A stretch of DNA of 64,000 nucleotides from Theropithecus gelada (taxonomy: Eukaryota; Chordata; Mammalia; Primates; Cercopithecidae): assembly GCF_003255815.1 (NCBI RefSeq), contig NC_037681.1, forward strand, positions 61,457,690-61,521,689. Reading direction: 5' to 3'. The position numbers and the translations under genes were made by a program. This document shows positions 12,090 to 22,461 of the stretch, one piece after another. The notes beneath the pieces were generated by a model that searched no databases, was not told the origin of the DNA, and saw only the letters and a list, made by a program, of their open reading frames with translations. Every line of letters begins with the position of its first letter. Position 1 is the stretch's first letter.

Positions 12090-12200
12090 ACACATCTGCA
12101 TATAGGACAAATAAAATTTGTAAAGATGCAGATAAAGTGCTTAGCACAGTGTCTGGCACATAATCGTACTCACCATATAATAACTATCATTATTGTTGCT
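12090..12200 (+). mobile_element. MIR 3' fragment
   Basis: 'agtgcttagcacagtgtctggcacataatcgtactc' region (12136-12171) followed by 'ataataactatcattatt' is the MIR 3' end pattern (gcttagcacagtgcctggcacatagtaag...). Confidence 0.65.
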
Positions 12201-12234
12201 ACTGGCAATAAAATCACTAAGAAAATGAAAAGGC

Positions 12235-12500
12235 TACAGTAAAAAGACTAGGGATATTTGAGAAAGGCAGACTACATTTCAGTCCTCACCTAAACACTTG
12301 CTAGCTGCGTTGACATGGTAACTAATTTAATTATTCTGAACTTCCTTTTCTGAATCTGCAATGCAGAGACAATAAAGGTTATTTATAGTTTTTTTAAAAG
12401 AATAGAGATAGAGATAATTCATATAAAATAACTAACATGGAAATCAGCAGGTACCAAATGTTTAAAGAATGGCAACTATGTTATTATTTTTACTGATTCT
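12235..12500 (+). mobile_element. MIR SINE
   Basis: 'catttcagtcctcacctaaacacttgctagctgcgttgacatgg' region (12276-12320), 'cttccttttctgaatctgcaatgcagagacaataa', 'aaataactaacatgg', and the 3' '...gtaccaaatgtttaaagaatggcaactatgttattattttt' pattern. Tandem to the preceding MIR fragment, same orientation. Confidence 0.65.
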
Positions 12501-14310
12501 GATTCTGCATTAATAGAAATTCAGGTACTTTATGTTCTTCTTTAGTTCCCATGAGACCATCTGAGGCCCAACAGATACTTTGCTACAACTGAGAAATAAA
12601 TAAAAAGCAGTGTCTGGCAGACTATTTTACATATTTAAGAGAGAGTAGTTGGAAAAAAGAGCTCAGAGTCTCTGCAAGTGATTAATTTTGGTACAAGTAA
12701 TACCGTTTCTGGCAGAGGAAGCTGAGTATTCAGCATTGTGACTAAGCCGGTCCCAAAGACATTATGGAACAGAACAAAGAAGGGTCTGTCACATCAGGAA
12801 ATGATGACAGCCAGCATCTTACTGAAGGAAAAAAACAGACAAAGGGAATTGAACAAGAAATAGGTTTTAGTGACATAAGCTTGTTTACGTCCTTGTCCTT
12901 TACACAGTTCTGAAGTTTCAGTACAAACTTGTGTAACTCACAGCCATTAAGGCTATACATTTCCAGGAATTATCAGAGACCTGACTCGCTTATTACTAGA
13001 GTGATAATAAGTTGTTCTCTTGAATATATGTACATAATCTCTAACCCCCAAATGGACTTTTTTAAATGTAGAATTTGAAGAAAAAGATAACTAATATCGA
13101 TTACAGCTCATAAACTATGATTATTTTAAAGTATATCCAGTTATATCCTAGTAATAAAAAAAATTCTGATGTCATCATTCAGAGATAGTTGTATTTTGTT
13201 TTGTTTATTCTGTTCCAGACCTGGCTAGCAAAAGAATTATATCCAAATTCCACCCTCATAAAAATTAATGTCATGTGACTATATGGATTAACCCTAATAG
13301 CATCTGGCCATTAAAGTATAAATTTTTATTATCTTAAATGAAGGGATAAATCAAATAACGAAGCTTGTGTGGTACTATAGACTGTGTTTTCTTTTCTTTT
13401 CTCAGTAGTTACATACCCATTTTTCACATAATAGAATATCTTGATGAAAGCTGTAAAGATATTCAGGGTTTAGGTAACAAAATACTAAATAACAAATTAC
13501 AAAATTATTCTCCTACAAGAGCGCTTTAGCGTAAAGTTCCTGGAATATCCACTCATGCTCAGGGATATTTCCGTGGGACTCTGCCATATACATTCATTTG
13601 CATGGGGTTTGCTAAGCCTGTGATCAATAAAGTTATCTGTGTCAACATTTGGAGTGCATTTGTAAATTGTGATTCATTTGAAAATTGGTGTTCATTTGTA
13701 AAGATATGGCCAATACAATCTGTGGCCAATAACAGATACTATGTCATGATTAATAAAATGGACCCACTGGGAAAAATGTCATGACATATAAGGCACAAGT
13801 CTGCTACCACTGAAGATAAGCTCGACTTGGCAGCAGGTCCTGGGTACAGAGGGGCAGTACAGTGGATGTTGATGTAAGGTGAGCCTGTGCTCAGCTTCTT
13901 CATGTAAGAGAATCTCCTCCCTCCTCACTGAATGTCTCCATATCCTGAGAAGAACCTGAAGGAAAATATGAAATAAACACCTCCTCTGGGCCCAAATATC
14001 TGAAATCTATGTTCCTCTCCAAAAACAAACAAAACAAAAAACATTTTCAAGAGAAATAAAAAGTGTGTGTTTCTCTTCCAACAGAACAGAGAAGTGACCA
14101 TCAGTTATGGGAAAACAGATAGCAAAAATTTTCAGCAAACCGAAATTCCAGGAAGTGCTTAACATAAAAGTGCAGATCTTATCTCTACGTGGAAAACCTC
14201 AAATAGCCATAGGAAGATGGGTCATTGTAGGCAGCTGTAGGCAGACCCAGACAACCATCTGGGAAGAGGCCTGGGAACAGTGTAAAGACAGAAAATCTGG
14301 AATAGCGTCT
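12501..14310. other. Unassigned sequence (about 1.8 kb)
   Basis: Less AT-extreme than the surroundings in 13500-14000, with an AATAAA at 13626-13631 and another at 13972-13977, which might mark an unrecognised LTR. I could not match it to a family. Short frames (for example 12742-12960 minus, 14107-14313 plus) have no recognisable product. Confidence 0.4.
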
Positions 14311-14512
14311 TAGTGTGCTTGGGCTGTCATAACAAAATGCCACAATCTAGGTGACTTAAACAACAGAAATTTATTTTCCCACAGTTCTGGAGGCTAGAAG
14401 TCCAAGATCAAGGTTCTGGCCAATTTACTCCCTGGTGAGGGCTCTCTTTCTGACTTGCAGACAGCCACCTTTTCGCTATGTCATTATATGCTCTTTCCTT
14501 GGTTCAGGAACT

Positions 14513-14546
<34 letters not shown>

Positions 14547-14612
14547 AAGAGCTGAGGGTTAGGGCTTCAACATATAAATTTTGGATGGATACAATATTCA
14601 GTCCATAACAAG
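14311..14612 (-). mobile_element. MLT1 (ERVL-MaLR) LTR, antisense, internally altered
   Basis: Starts with the MLT1 antisense 3' end ('gggctgtcataacaaaatgcc' 14330-14350, 'gacttaaacaacagaaatttattttcccacagttctggaggctagaagtccaagatc' region 14353-14408) and ends with the MLT1 5' end ('agggcttcaacatataaattttgg', 'attcagtccataaca' near 14598-14612). The middle third expected of MLT1 is missing. In its place is a purine-rich GA microsatellite (about 14512-14552). Old retroviral-type LTR with no coding capacity. Confidence 0.85.
14512..14552. repeat. (GA)n microsatellite within the MLT1 LTR
   Basis: Imperfect GA dinucleotide tract with two 'aaa' interruptions. Confidence 0.9.
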
Positions 14613-14964
14613 AAGATTATCAAGCACAGATAGGTTTGAATCAAATAAAACAACTGCAATGGAGCACAAAAGGGCAGCAAGAGGTGCGGGCCAGGGCAAA
14701 ACTACCTTGGACTACTGTATGATTTCCTAGATACACAGAAGAAAGTGAGATCAGCTCTTCATTTCCCAAGTGGTACTATTGTCCTAGCAGACATAGAGAA
14801 AAAAATGTTTAAAATTAAAACTTTATGGGAAATATAACTTACATACTGATAAGAAAGGGAGATTCGAGAGAATAAGTGACTTATTAAAGATCACATGGCT
14901 TATTAATAACCAAACCCAAACAGCACCAAGTGTAAATAAAATACATGTGTCTGTATATATAAAA
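14613..14964. other. Unassigned sequence
   Basis: No repeat or gene recognised between the MLT1 LTR and the TG tract. Confidence 0.45.
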
Positions 14965-15008
14965 TGTTTGTGTGTGTGTATGTGTGTGTGTTTATGTGTG
15001 TGTGTGTG
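14965..15008. repeat. (TG)n microsatellite, left of Tigger
   Basis: TG dinucleotide tract with TA/TTTA interruptions. It abuts the left end of the Tigger element; a matching tract abuts its right end at 17691. Confidence 0.93.
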
Positions 15009-17690
15009 CATTCGATCCTTGAACTACATGGGCTTGAACTGCATGGGTCCACTTATACATGGACTTCTTTCAATAAATATAATGGAAAAATTTTTGGAGA
15101 TTTTTGTCAATTTGAAAAAACTCACAAACTATGTAGCCTAGAAATATCAAAAAATTAAGAAAAAGTTAGGTATGTCATAAGTCCATAAATTATATGTAGG
15201 TGTTAGTGTATTTTCTCACTAATATATACCAATCTATTACGAAAAGTTAAAATTTATCCAAACCTATACAGTTCTCATGTATTTTTCATCATGTTTAATC
15301 CAATACTGTAAACCATGAGCAACAATGTGGGACCCATAAAATGTGTCACTAGTGATGTTGAAAGCACTCCCAAGAAAAACAAAACAAACAAAACAAAAAG
15401 TCATGACGTTAGAAGAAAAAGTTTAACAGCTTGATATGTAGCAGAGATTGAGGTCTGCCGTTGCAGTTGCCCACCATTTCTAGAGAAATGAATCTGGCAT
15501 AAGGATTATTTTAAAAAGGAAAAAAAAAAAATTTGAAGGCATTGCCGCAGCTATGCCAGTGGGTACAAAGCCTTGCATTCTTTGAGAAATACCTTTTTAA
15601 CTTGTACTGAAAATGCAGCTTTTGTGTTGGTACAGGATTGCTATAAGAAAGGCATACCTATAGGGTAATATGATTTGAGAAAAAGCAAAATCAGGATATG
15701 AAAAAATCATAAGATAAAAGACAGTAAAGGACCTAAAGCTGTAGAATTTTTTTTTTTTTTAATTTCAATAGATTTGGGGAAGCGTGTAAATTTAGTTATA
15801 TGGATAAGTTCTTTAGTGGTGATTTCTGAGATTTTGGTGAACCCATCAGCAGAGCAGTGTACCCTGTACCCAATGTGTAGTCTTTTTTCCCTCACCCCCT
15901 TCCACTCTTTTCTGAGTTCCCAAAGTCCATTATATCATTCTCATGTCTTTGCATCCTCATAGCTTAACTCCTCCTTATAAGTGCAAACATACGATATTTG
16001 CTTTTCCACTCCTCAGTTATGAGTTTAATGTCAGTAAGGGATAGTTTGATAATTTTAAAAGGAGGTTTGGCTTTTGAAATATCAGCTTGAGAAGGAGCTT
16101 CTGCCTACTCAAAGGCAGCAGAGTTCCCAAAACCATTAAGAAAAATTATTGAGGAGGAACGATATCTACCTGAACAGATTTTTAATGGAGATGAAAGTAC
16201 TGATTTGGGGAGAAAATGCCACAAAGAACATTTATTACTAAGGAAGAGAAGTCAACACCAGGATTTAAGGCAGAAAGAGATAGGCTAATTCTACTGTTCT
16301 GTGCAAATGCAGTTGGGTTTATGGTCAGGGCTGCCCTTATTTATAAAGCTCAAGCCTTGAAGGGGCAAAGTAAATACCAGCTGCCAGTTTTTCTGTTGTA
16401 CAACAATAAGGTCTGGACAATGAAATCCCTTTTCTGGACTGGTTCCATTGATACATTGTCCCTGAAGTCAATAAGTACCTTCCCAGTAAGAGACTGCCTT
16501 TTACGGTTCTTTTGATATTGGACAATGCCACTCAGAACCCCAGGAGTTTAATACCAAAGGTGTTGAAGTGGTCCACTTTCCTCCAAATACAATGTCTCTA
16601 ACTCAACCTCTAATCAGGGGGTCATAAGAGTCTTAAAGTGTTGTCGTACTCATTATCAAAAGGATTATCATAATACAGAAGAGAACTACAGAAAGAACAT
16701 CACAAAGGTATGGAAAGATTACACAGCTGAAAATGCCGTCATAGTTACAGAAAACGCCATGAAAGTCATCAAGCCCAAAAACAAAGCAAAAACAATCCTG
16801 CTGGAGAAATCTGTGTTCCTATATTGTTCATGACTTTACAGGACTGACAGAGTCAATCAGGTAAATCATGAAAGCATTTATGGATATGGCAAAAAAAAAA
16901 AAAGGTGGAGGACGAAGTGTTCCAAGATATAGATCTTGGATAAATTCAAGAGTTAATAGACACCACACCACAGGAATGAACAGAAGATGACTTGATGGAG
17001 ATGAGTGCTTCTGAACCAGTGCCAGATGATGAAGAAGACATGGAAGCAGCAGTGACAGAAAACAAGTTGGCATTAGACAATCTGGCAGAAGTGTTCAGAT
17101 TATTCAAACCTGCTTTTAACTCTTTTACAAAATGAACCCTTTATGATACACGAACTGAAACTAAAGCAAATGGTGGAAAAAGGATTGGTTCCACATAGAA
17201 ATATTTTTAGAGAAATGAAAATGCCAAAAAGCCAGACAGAAATTATGATTTATTTCCATAAAGTTACACAGAGTGTGCTGTCTCTCCTGCCTCCCCTTTC
17301 AACTCCTCCACCTCTTCAACCTCTACCACCCCTCAGGCAGCAAGATCAAGCTCTCCTTTTCCTCTTCAGACTACTCAATGTAAAAACACCTAGGATGAAA
17401 ACCTTTATGGAGATTCACCTCCACTTAATAAAGAGCAAATACTTTTTTTGCTTTCTTATAATATCCTTAAATAATATTTTCTTTTCTCTAGCTTCCTATA
17501 TTGTAATATAGTACATAATACATATAACATAAAAAATATGCGTTAATTGACTTTACGCTATCAGTGAGTCTTCAAGACAACAGTAAACTGTTAGTAGTTA
17601 AGTTTTTGGGGAGTCAAAATTTTATGCAGATTTTCAACTGTGTAGGAAGTTGGCACCCTTAACTCCTGCGTGGTTCAGGTCTCACCTCTG
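15009..17690 (+). mobile_element. Tigger DNA transposon (Tigger2-like), nearly complete
   Basis: A pogo-type Tc1/mariner element. The left terminus 'ttcgatccttgaactacatg' aligns to the Tigger2/MER8 terminal inverted repeat (ttgacccttgaacaacacgg pattern), followed by the subterminal 'ttgaactgcatgggtccact'. The right end carries 'gttaagtttttggggagtca' (17596-17617 region) and 'ggcacccttaactcctgcgtggttcaggtct', the complementary terminus. Length about 2.68 kb is close to the full autonomous element. Tigger uses TA target sites, but here both flanks are TG repeats, so the TA has mutated or been absorbed by microsatellite change. The transposase inside is dead (separate entry). Confidence 0.88.
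15340..17130 (+). pseudogene. Tigger transposase relic
   Basis: Remnant of a pogo/Tigger transposase (CENP-B-like DNA-binding N-terminus plus DDE catalytic domain). The clearest part is 16175-16550: a first-aspartate block reading FNGDES (family FNxDET), then, in another frame, ITKEEKSTPGFKAERDRL (16216-16515), a block also typical of Tigger, then a third frame near 16500-16545 with LLILDNA, the second catalytic aspartate motif. Three frames within 400 bp mean at least two frameshifts, and stop codons occur throughout. A later acidic stretch around 17010-17040 also fits the family. Not functional. Confidence 0.8.
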
Positions 17691-17733
17691 TGTGTGTGTG
17701 TATGTGTGTGTGGCTGTGTGTGTGTGTGTGTAC
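17691..17733. repeat. (TG)n microsatellite, right of Tigger
   Basis: TG tract with 'ta' and 'gc' interruptions. It directly abuts the right Tigger terminus and mirrors the tract on the left side. Confidence 0.93.
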
Positions 17734-18155
17734 ATTCATATATATATATTATTCTAATATAAGAAATACTGGGTGTGAAATATATATGTGTGTGTGTATG
17801 TTCATATATATGTTCATATATAAACATGAACATATATGGACGTTCATATATATGTTCATATATGGACATGAACATATATGAATGTTCATATATATGAACG
17901 TACACACACATATATATTTTGCACTCAGTAGTTCTTATATTAAAATAAAGTAGGTCTTATATTAAAATAATATATGTTCATATATATAACAAATATACAA
18001 ATATATTAATATTTGTATATTTGTTATATATATGAACATATATTATATTGAATATATTTATATATGTATACATATGAACACATATGCTCATATATATATG
18101 AACATACACACACACATATATATTTCACACCCAGTATTCCTTATATTAAAATTGC
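17734..18155. repeat. TA-rich inverted-repeat (palindromic) block
   Basis: Dense inverted symmetry. Outer arms 17755-17811 and 18092-18148 are reverse complements at 56 of 57 positions. A second, separate hairpin has 38-bp perfectly complementary arms, 17967-18004 and 18009-18046, with a 4-base loop. A diverged direct copy of the right outer arm lies at about 17890-17946. Many 16-bp or shorter palindromes built on 'gttcatatatatgaac' (17884-17899) fill the spacer. The arms include non-repetitive sequence ('actgggtgtgaaatat' and its complement), so the symmetry is not just TA microsatellite. Confidence 0.93.
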
Positions 18156-18600
18156 CATATTTCTGTAATACATTATCAAATAATCCTAACCTTTCTATTA
18201 TCCATTTCATTATTTCTATTCCCATTATGCTTCATTTTCCACCATTACCAACAGAATCATTGTGCTAAATAAAATTCCTTATGCATTACAATGATTTTCA
18301 CTTTTAGTCAATTCTTGAAATTCTAAACTGACATATGAGAAATATATACCTTAACAGATACCACCTGCTGACTACACAATCACAATAAATAAAGTCACGC
18401 TGGCAGCCTTGTCTGTATAATGCTTAAAATAATCACATTTCTGAATAATCAAAAGCCTATCTCTGATATCAGAAGATACGTTTTAAATGTACGAAGAAAA
18501 CATGGAAAAATAATTCAAATAAACACATTAAACCTTTAAGGTTCCATTATTTTAAGATAAATGGCCCAATTCTGATTAATGGCCCAATTAGACCTTTTCT
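18156..18600. other. Unassigned AT-rich sequence
   Basis: No repeat family or gene recognised. Confidence 0.45.
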
Positions 18601-18951
18601 GGTCTAATTAGCCATATATTTCATTATATAATTTTTTATTCAAGTGATATTTTGTATCTTTAAAATTATTTTATATTTGTTATTTCATTGTCCCCAAACA
18701 GTGGCTTTACCCACTCTAAGGGATAATTACTAGTTTTACAAACTCATCTTATTCACAGAATTCCCAAAAATCAGCTGGTTTTATTTTAGTGAGAGAACGG
18801 AGACTTATAGCTATACAACAATTTAAAGGCAAAGTAACCATTACGTCTAACTCCTAACTCCTCAGTAGTTCAGTGTGTTCTTTTGCTAGCACATATATTC
18901 CCAGGTCTTTCATCTTTTCACATGTATCCTTTCACTCCTTACTCACGTGCA
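18601..18951 (+). repeat. Local duplication, copy A
   Basis: 351 bp present again at 21254-21605 in the same orientation. By eye the copies differ by about 18 substitutions and one single-base indel, roughly 95% identity. The shared sequence ('ggtctaattagccatatat' ... 'ttactca(c/g)gtgca') matches no repeat family I recognise, so this looks like a local duplication, not two insertions of a dispersed element. Confidence 0.93.
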
Positions 18952-19139
18952 GCCCATTTCTGTCTCAATGGTCACCTAAAACCTGCTTAAACATTGACTC
19001 CACCCTCATGTCCTAGAGAGAAATCACTTATTATGTACTTTGTGTTCTGAATTTTTACTCTATTTCCTTTTCCCTTTGACCCAAACATTGAGTTAGATGA
19101 TTAGATTATTTAGTGCTTATTGCATAATGAAAGATGACT

Positions 19140-19460
19140 GCTGTATCAGTTAGGATTGAATTCACTGCTAGCAACAGAAAATTCAACTCAATTGAGTTTG
19201 AACTCAGTTTAGGGATTTATTTAACTCCCCTACATTGAAGTCCAGAGCTAGGCGGGTGCTAGACATGGAGCAGGTGCTCCACGAGATCATTTGGACCTGC
19301 AGCAATTCTGCTTTCTGCTCCACCACCCTCACATTTGTCTCCTCAGGATTACCAGATGGCTGCTCAATTACAGGCACCAGGCCTGCTTTTAATGCAAGGA
19401 CAGGGAAGAAAGAAGAAAGGCTGTGCAAGTCTCTCTTTTTCAGGAAAGCAAAAGCTTTTG
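19140..19460. mobile_element. Unclassified old interspersed repeat
   Basis: The pattern 'tatcagttaggattgaattcactgct', 'gtccagagctaggcgggtgct', 'gctccacgagatcat', 'gctccaccaccctcaca', 'ccagatggctgctcaatta' resembles a medium-reiteration repeat I have seen in mammalian DNA but cannot name. GC content is higher than its flanks. The overlapping frames on both strands (19204-19558) are consequences of this and not a gene. Confidence 0.4.
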
Positions 19461-19494
19461 AAATAAAATGCTGTAAATTTACATTTATGTTTTG

Positions 19495-19890
19495 TTTTAC
19501 TCTGCTTTGTGTTGATATAACAGAATACTACAGAATTGGCAATGTATAAAGGAAACAAATGTATATCTCATAGTTCTGAAGGCTGGGAAATCCAATATGA
19601 AGGTGCTGGCAGCTTCCAAGGGTCTTCTTCCTGTCATTCCATGGAGGGAGGTGGAAGGGGAAGAGAGCATGTGCAAGAGGGAGAGGAAGGGAACCAAATT
19701 AATCCTTTTATCTGGAATCAGCTCCCATGATAACTAGCCCACTCCTGTGATAATGGCATTGATCTATTCATGAGGGCAGAGCCCTCATGAAGTCATCACT
19801 TCCTAAATGTCCCACCTCTCAACAATGTTGCAATGGGGATTAAGCTTTCAGCACAGGAATCTGGGGGACACATTCAAACCGTAGCATGTT
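19495..19890 (-). mobile_element. MaLR-like LTR, antisense
   Basis: 'tttgtgttgatataacagaatactacagaattggcaatgtataaaggaaac' region, 'catagttctgaaggctgggaaatccaatatgaaggtgctggcagc', '...gatctattcatgagggcagagccctcatgaagtcatcacttcctaaatgtcccacctctcaac' and 'ggggacacattcaaaccgtagca' near 19866-19887 follow the antisense layout of MLT/MST-type LTRs. Exact family not determined. Confidence 0.6.
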
Positions 19891-20149
19891 TCATTGGTGA
19901 AATTGTTTCATGGCCACTCCTACTACAAAGGAAGGCTGGGAAAATGGTTCTTATCTCAGGGACATTGCTTCTCTGAATATAATCAAGGGGGAAATTTGCT
20001 AAAGAATACAAAACTACGGCTAGATATGAAGAATAAGCTCTAGTGTTCTCTACCACTCTAGCATGACTATAATTAGCAATGATATATAGTTTCAAATAAC
20101 TAGAAGGAGGACGTTAGTTGCCCCCAATACAAAGAAATAATAAATATTG
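19891..20149. other. Unassigned sequence
   Basis: Nothing recognised. Confidence 0.4.
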
Positions 20150-20258
20150 GTTTATTACCCTGGTCTGATCACTTTACCTTATGTGGTGAAATATCACTAC
20201 ATACTCCACAAATATGTACAATTATTGTATATCAATTTAAAAATGAATAAAATTTTTT
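20150..20258 (+). mobile_element. L1M 3'-end stub, sense
   Basis: 'aaatatcactacatactccacaaatatgtacaattattgtatatcaatttaaaaatgaataaaa' region (20190-20253) matches the end of an old L1 3' UTR on the plus strand. Only about 100 bp remain. Confidence 0.65.
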
Positions 20259-21253
20259 GAAAAGATAATTTTAATAAACTGAAAAGGAAAGATTCTGTTA
20301 ACAAGGAAGAAAGAATAAATGTATATTGAGAGACAACCAATGGTGTGGTATAAACCGTCATGCAAAGCCAGGTATTGTGCTCAACCATATGCAGATTTCT
20401 TTTTAAGGATCATTGTTACTAATATTCAATAGGGAGTACCTTTTGTTCTCCTTCTCCCTGTACTTGGTTTACTCTACCCACTTTTTGATTTTGGGATTGC
20501 ATTACCAGCTTCAAATTTTGTCTTGAAGGGGAATTAAGTTTGCATTTGCAGATGCTAGGGCCATGTAAAAGCAATTATGAATGTCAATGACTTCCAGTTA
20601 CCACTGCTTTTAGAGAATCTATGCCCCTTCTAATTGTTTTAGCTTCGTCTCTGCTGCCTATGAAGAGCTGCCAGAGCTTGAGTTGCCAATGATTTTTCCA
20701 GGTCTTAAATTGGTCATTTAAGATGCACTGTAATATCATTTAAACATATAGCTCTAAAGAGTGTCTCCAGGTCAGAGAAATGCCTCACAACCTTAGCTAA
20801 CCATACATGAGGCAGATAGCAATTCTATAAGCCAAACTCTATTTCCAGTAAACATTGACGCAGAACAGGTGATTCCATCTGTGAGGTTCTGGGGGTAAAA
20901 AATGTGCTCAGGTTGTTTTTCACAGGGGAAAAATGAAGAAAAAAGAATTTCCATACGGTAATTCTACATAAAGGGGAAAGAGCTCTACCGAACATTTGCC
21001 AATGTAGAATTCTCAAACTGGTACACTTACTCAGAATAAGCAATAAATAAGTCACCTTTAAAGAGAAAATTTCTAAAAATAGTTGCATTTTTACTCATAT
21101 TAATATTTCTTAGTCTCTCAGTTTATGTATATCACTGCTCAGAATACGTAACATTTTGGTGAGCAAGAGAGAATGATGACTGTATTCAAATGTAACCCCT
21201 ATGTGCTCTTCAAAAACAGAAATGTTTTCCTGAAAGGGACATTGTATCAACAT
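20259..21253. other. Unassigned sequence between duplication copies
   Basis: No family recognised. It contains the 20-mer at 20724-20743 that recurs at 21602-21621 immediately after duplication copy B. Confidence 0.5.
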
Positions 21254-21605
21254 GGTCTAATTAGCCATATATTTCATCATATAATTTTTTTATTCAAGGG
21301 ATATTTTGTATCTTTAAAATTATTTTATATCTGTTATTTTACTGTTCCCAAACAGTGGCTTTGCCCACTATAAGGGATAATTACTAGTTTTACAAGCTCA
21401 TCTTATAGACAGAAGTCCCAAAAATCAGCTGGTTTTATTTTAGTGAGAGAACGGAGACTTACAGCTATACGACAGTTTAAAGGCAAAGTAATGATTACGT
21501 CTAACTCCTAACTCCTCAGTAGTTCAGTGTGTTCTTTTGCTAGCACATATATTCCCAGGTCTTTCATCTTTTCACATGTATCCTTTCACTCCTTACTCAG
21601 GTGCA
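21254..21605 (+). repeat. Local duplication, copy B
   Basis: Second copy of 18601-18951, 2.65 kb downstream, direct orientation. Its right edge 'gtgca' runs straight into a 20-base string (21602-21621) identical to 20724-20743, so the junction joins sequence from two other local sites with 'tgca' shared by all three. Confidence 0.93.
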
Positions 21606-21621
21606 CTGTAATATCATTTAA

Positions 21622-22153
21622 GTAGTTTCTGTGCTAAGTCTCAGAATATTTCTGCACAGTGTAAACTCTGGGCCTAGAATTTTCCTTGTGATGAGTAAAG
21701 AAAGTCTTTGACCTCGTCCAGAGCTTGCCCTAGGTTTTCATTTTTATTATTTCACAAATTTTATAAACTGCCTACACTGTATCATGGTTCTCATAAACTG
21801 GGAATACAAAAGCAGGAAAGAGGGTGGTCCCACCATAAAAGGTAACTTTTGAAGACAGTGGTGAGGTAAGCAGGAGATGCATGCTTAGGGGAAAGGATTA
21901 TGGAGAGGACAGCAGGTAAGAACTTAATCAGGGGATAAACAGGAAGTCATGTGTGGGTTTTAAAAAATTAACAATTAAAACCTCATCACAGACATCACAG
22001 ACCACAAACACATGATTTCTTTTTTCTCTCTTTGTTGCACTTTGTTTGTTATATTTTTTCAATATAAACTGATAGTTTTAAGGCTCAATTAAGGAGCCAA
22101 ATAATACATCTGTGAAACTATTCTCCATTTTAACTATAAGATATATAATTTGT
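21622..22153. other. Unassigned sequence, possible L2 relic
   Basis: 'aaactgcctacactgtatcatggttctcataaactgggaatacaaaagc' region (21766-21814) weakly resembles the antisense L2 3' end. The rest is not identified. Confidence 0.3.
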
Positions 22154-22461
22154 CAGCCGGCCATGGTAGCTCACGCTGTAATCTCAGCACTTTGGGAGCC
22201 CAAAGTGGGCAGATCACGATGTCAAGAGATCAAGACCATCCTGCTCAGCATGGTGAAACCCCATCTCTACTAAAAATACAAAAAAAATTAGTGGGGTGTG
22301 GTGGCACTCACCTGTAGTCCCAGTTACTTGGGAGGTTGAGGCAGGAGAATCACTTGAACCTGGGAGGTCGAGGTTGCCGTGAGCCGAGATCACACAATCA
22401 CACTACTGCACTCCAGCCTGGCAACACAGTGAGACTCCAGCTAAAAAAAAAAAAAAAATGT
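22154..22461 (+). mobile_element. Alu (AluY/AluSc-like), sense
   Basis: Starts 'cagccggccatggtagctc', contains 'gatcacgatgtcaagagatcaagaccatcctg' (the gaggtcaagagat/atcctg variant of the younger subfamilies), both monomers, a small 'cacaatca' duplication near 22391 and a 16-base A-tail followed by a TA tract. About 12-15% diverged in places, so not recent. Confidence 0.9.

Noticed and set aside
13560..14010. A possible unrecognised LTR with AATAAA signals
   Set aside because: No TG...CA termini, TSD or family match could be established.
16216..16515. A possible transposase gene
   Set aside because: Recognisable Tigger transposase motifs are spread across three frames with stops; it is a relic.
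17143..17511. A 122-codon plus-strand frame with a proline-rich segment
   Set aside because: Lies in the 3' part of the Tigger element; the proline-rich part is the frame-shifted complement of a C/T-rich tract.
17690..18155. TG/TA repeats and short palindromes as a CRISPR-like or origin-like array
   Set aside because: Eukaryotic context, no regular spacer structure; the pattern is inverted repeats and microsatellite.
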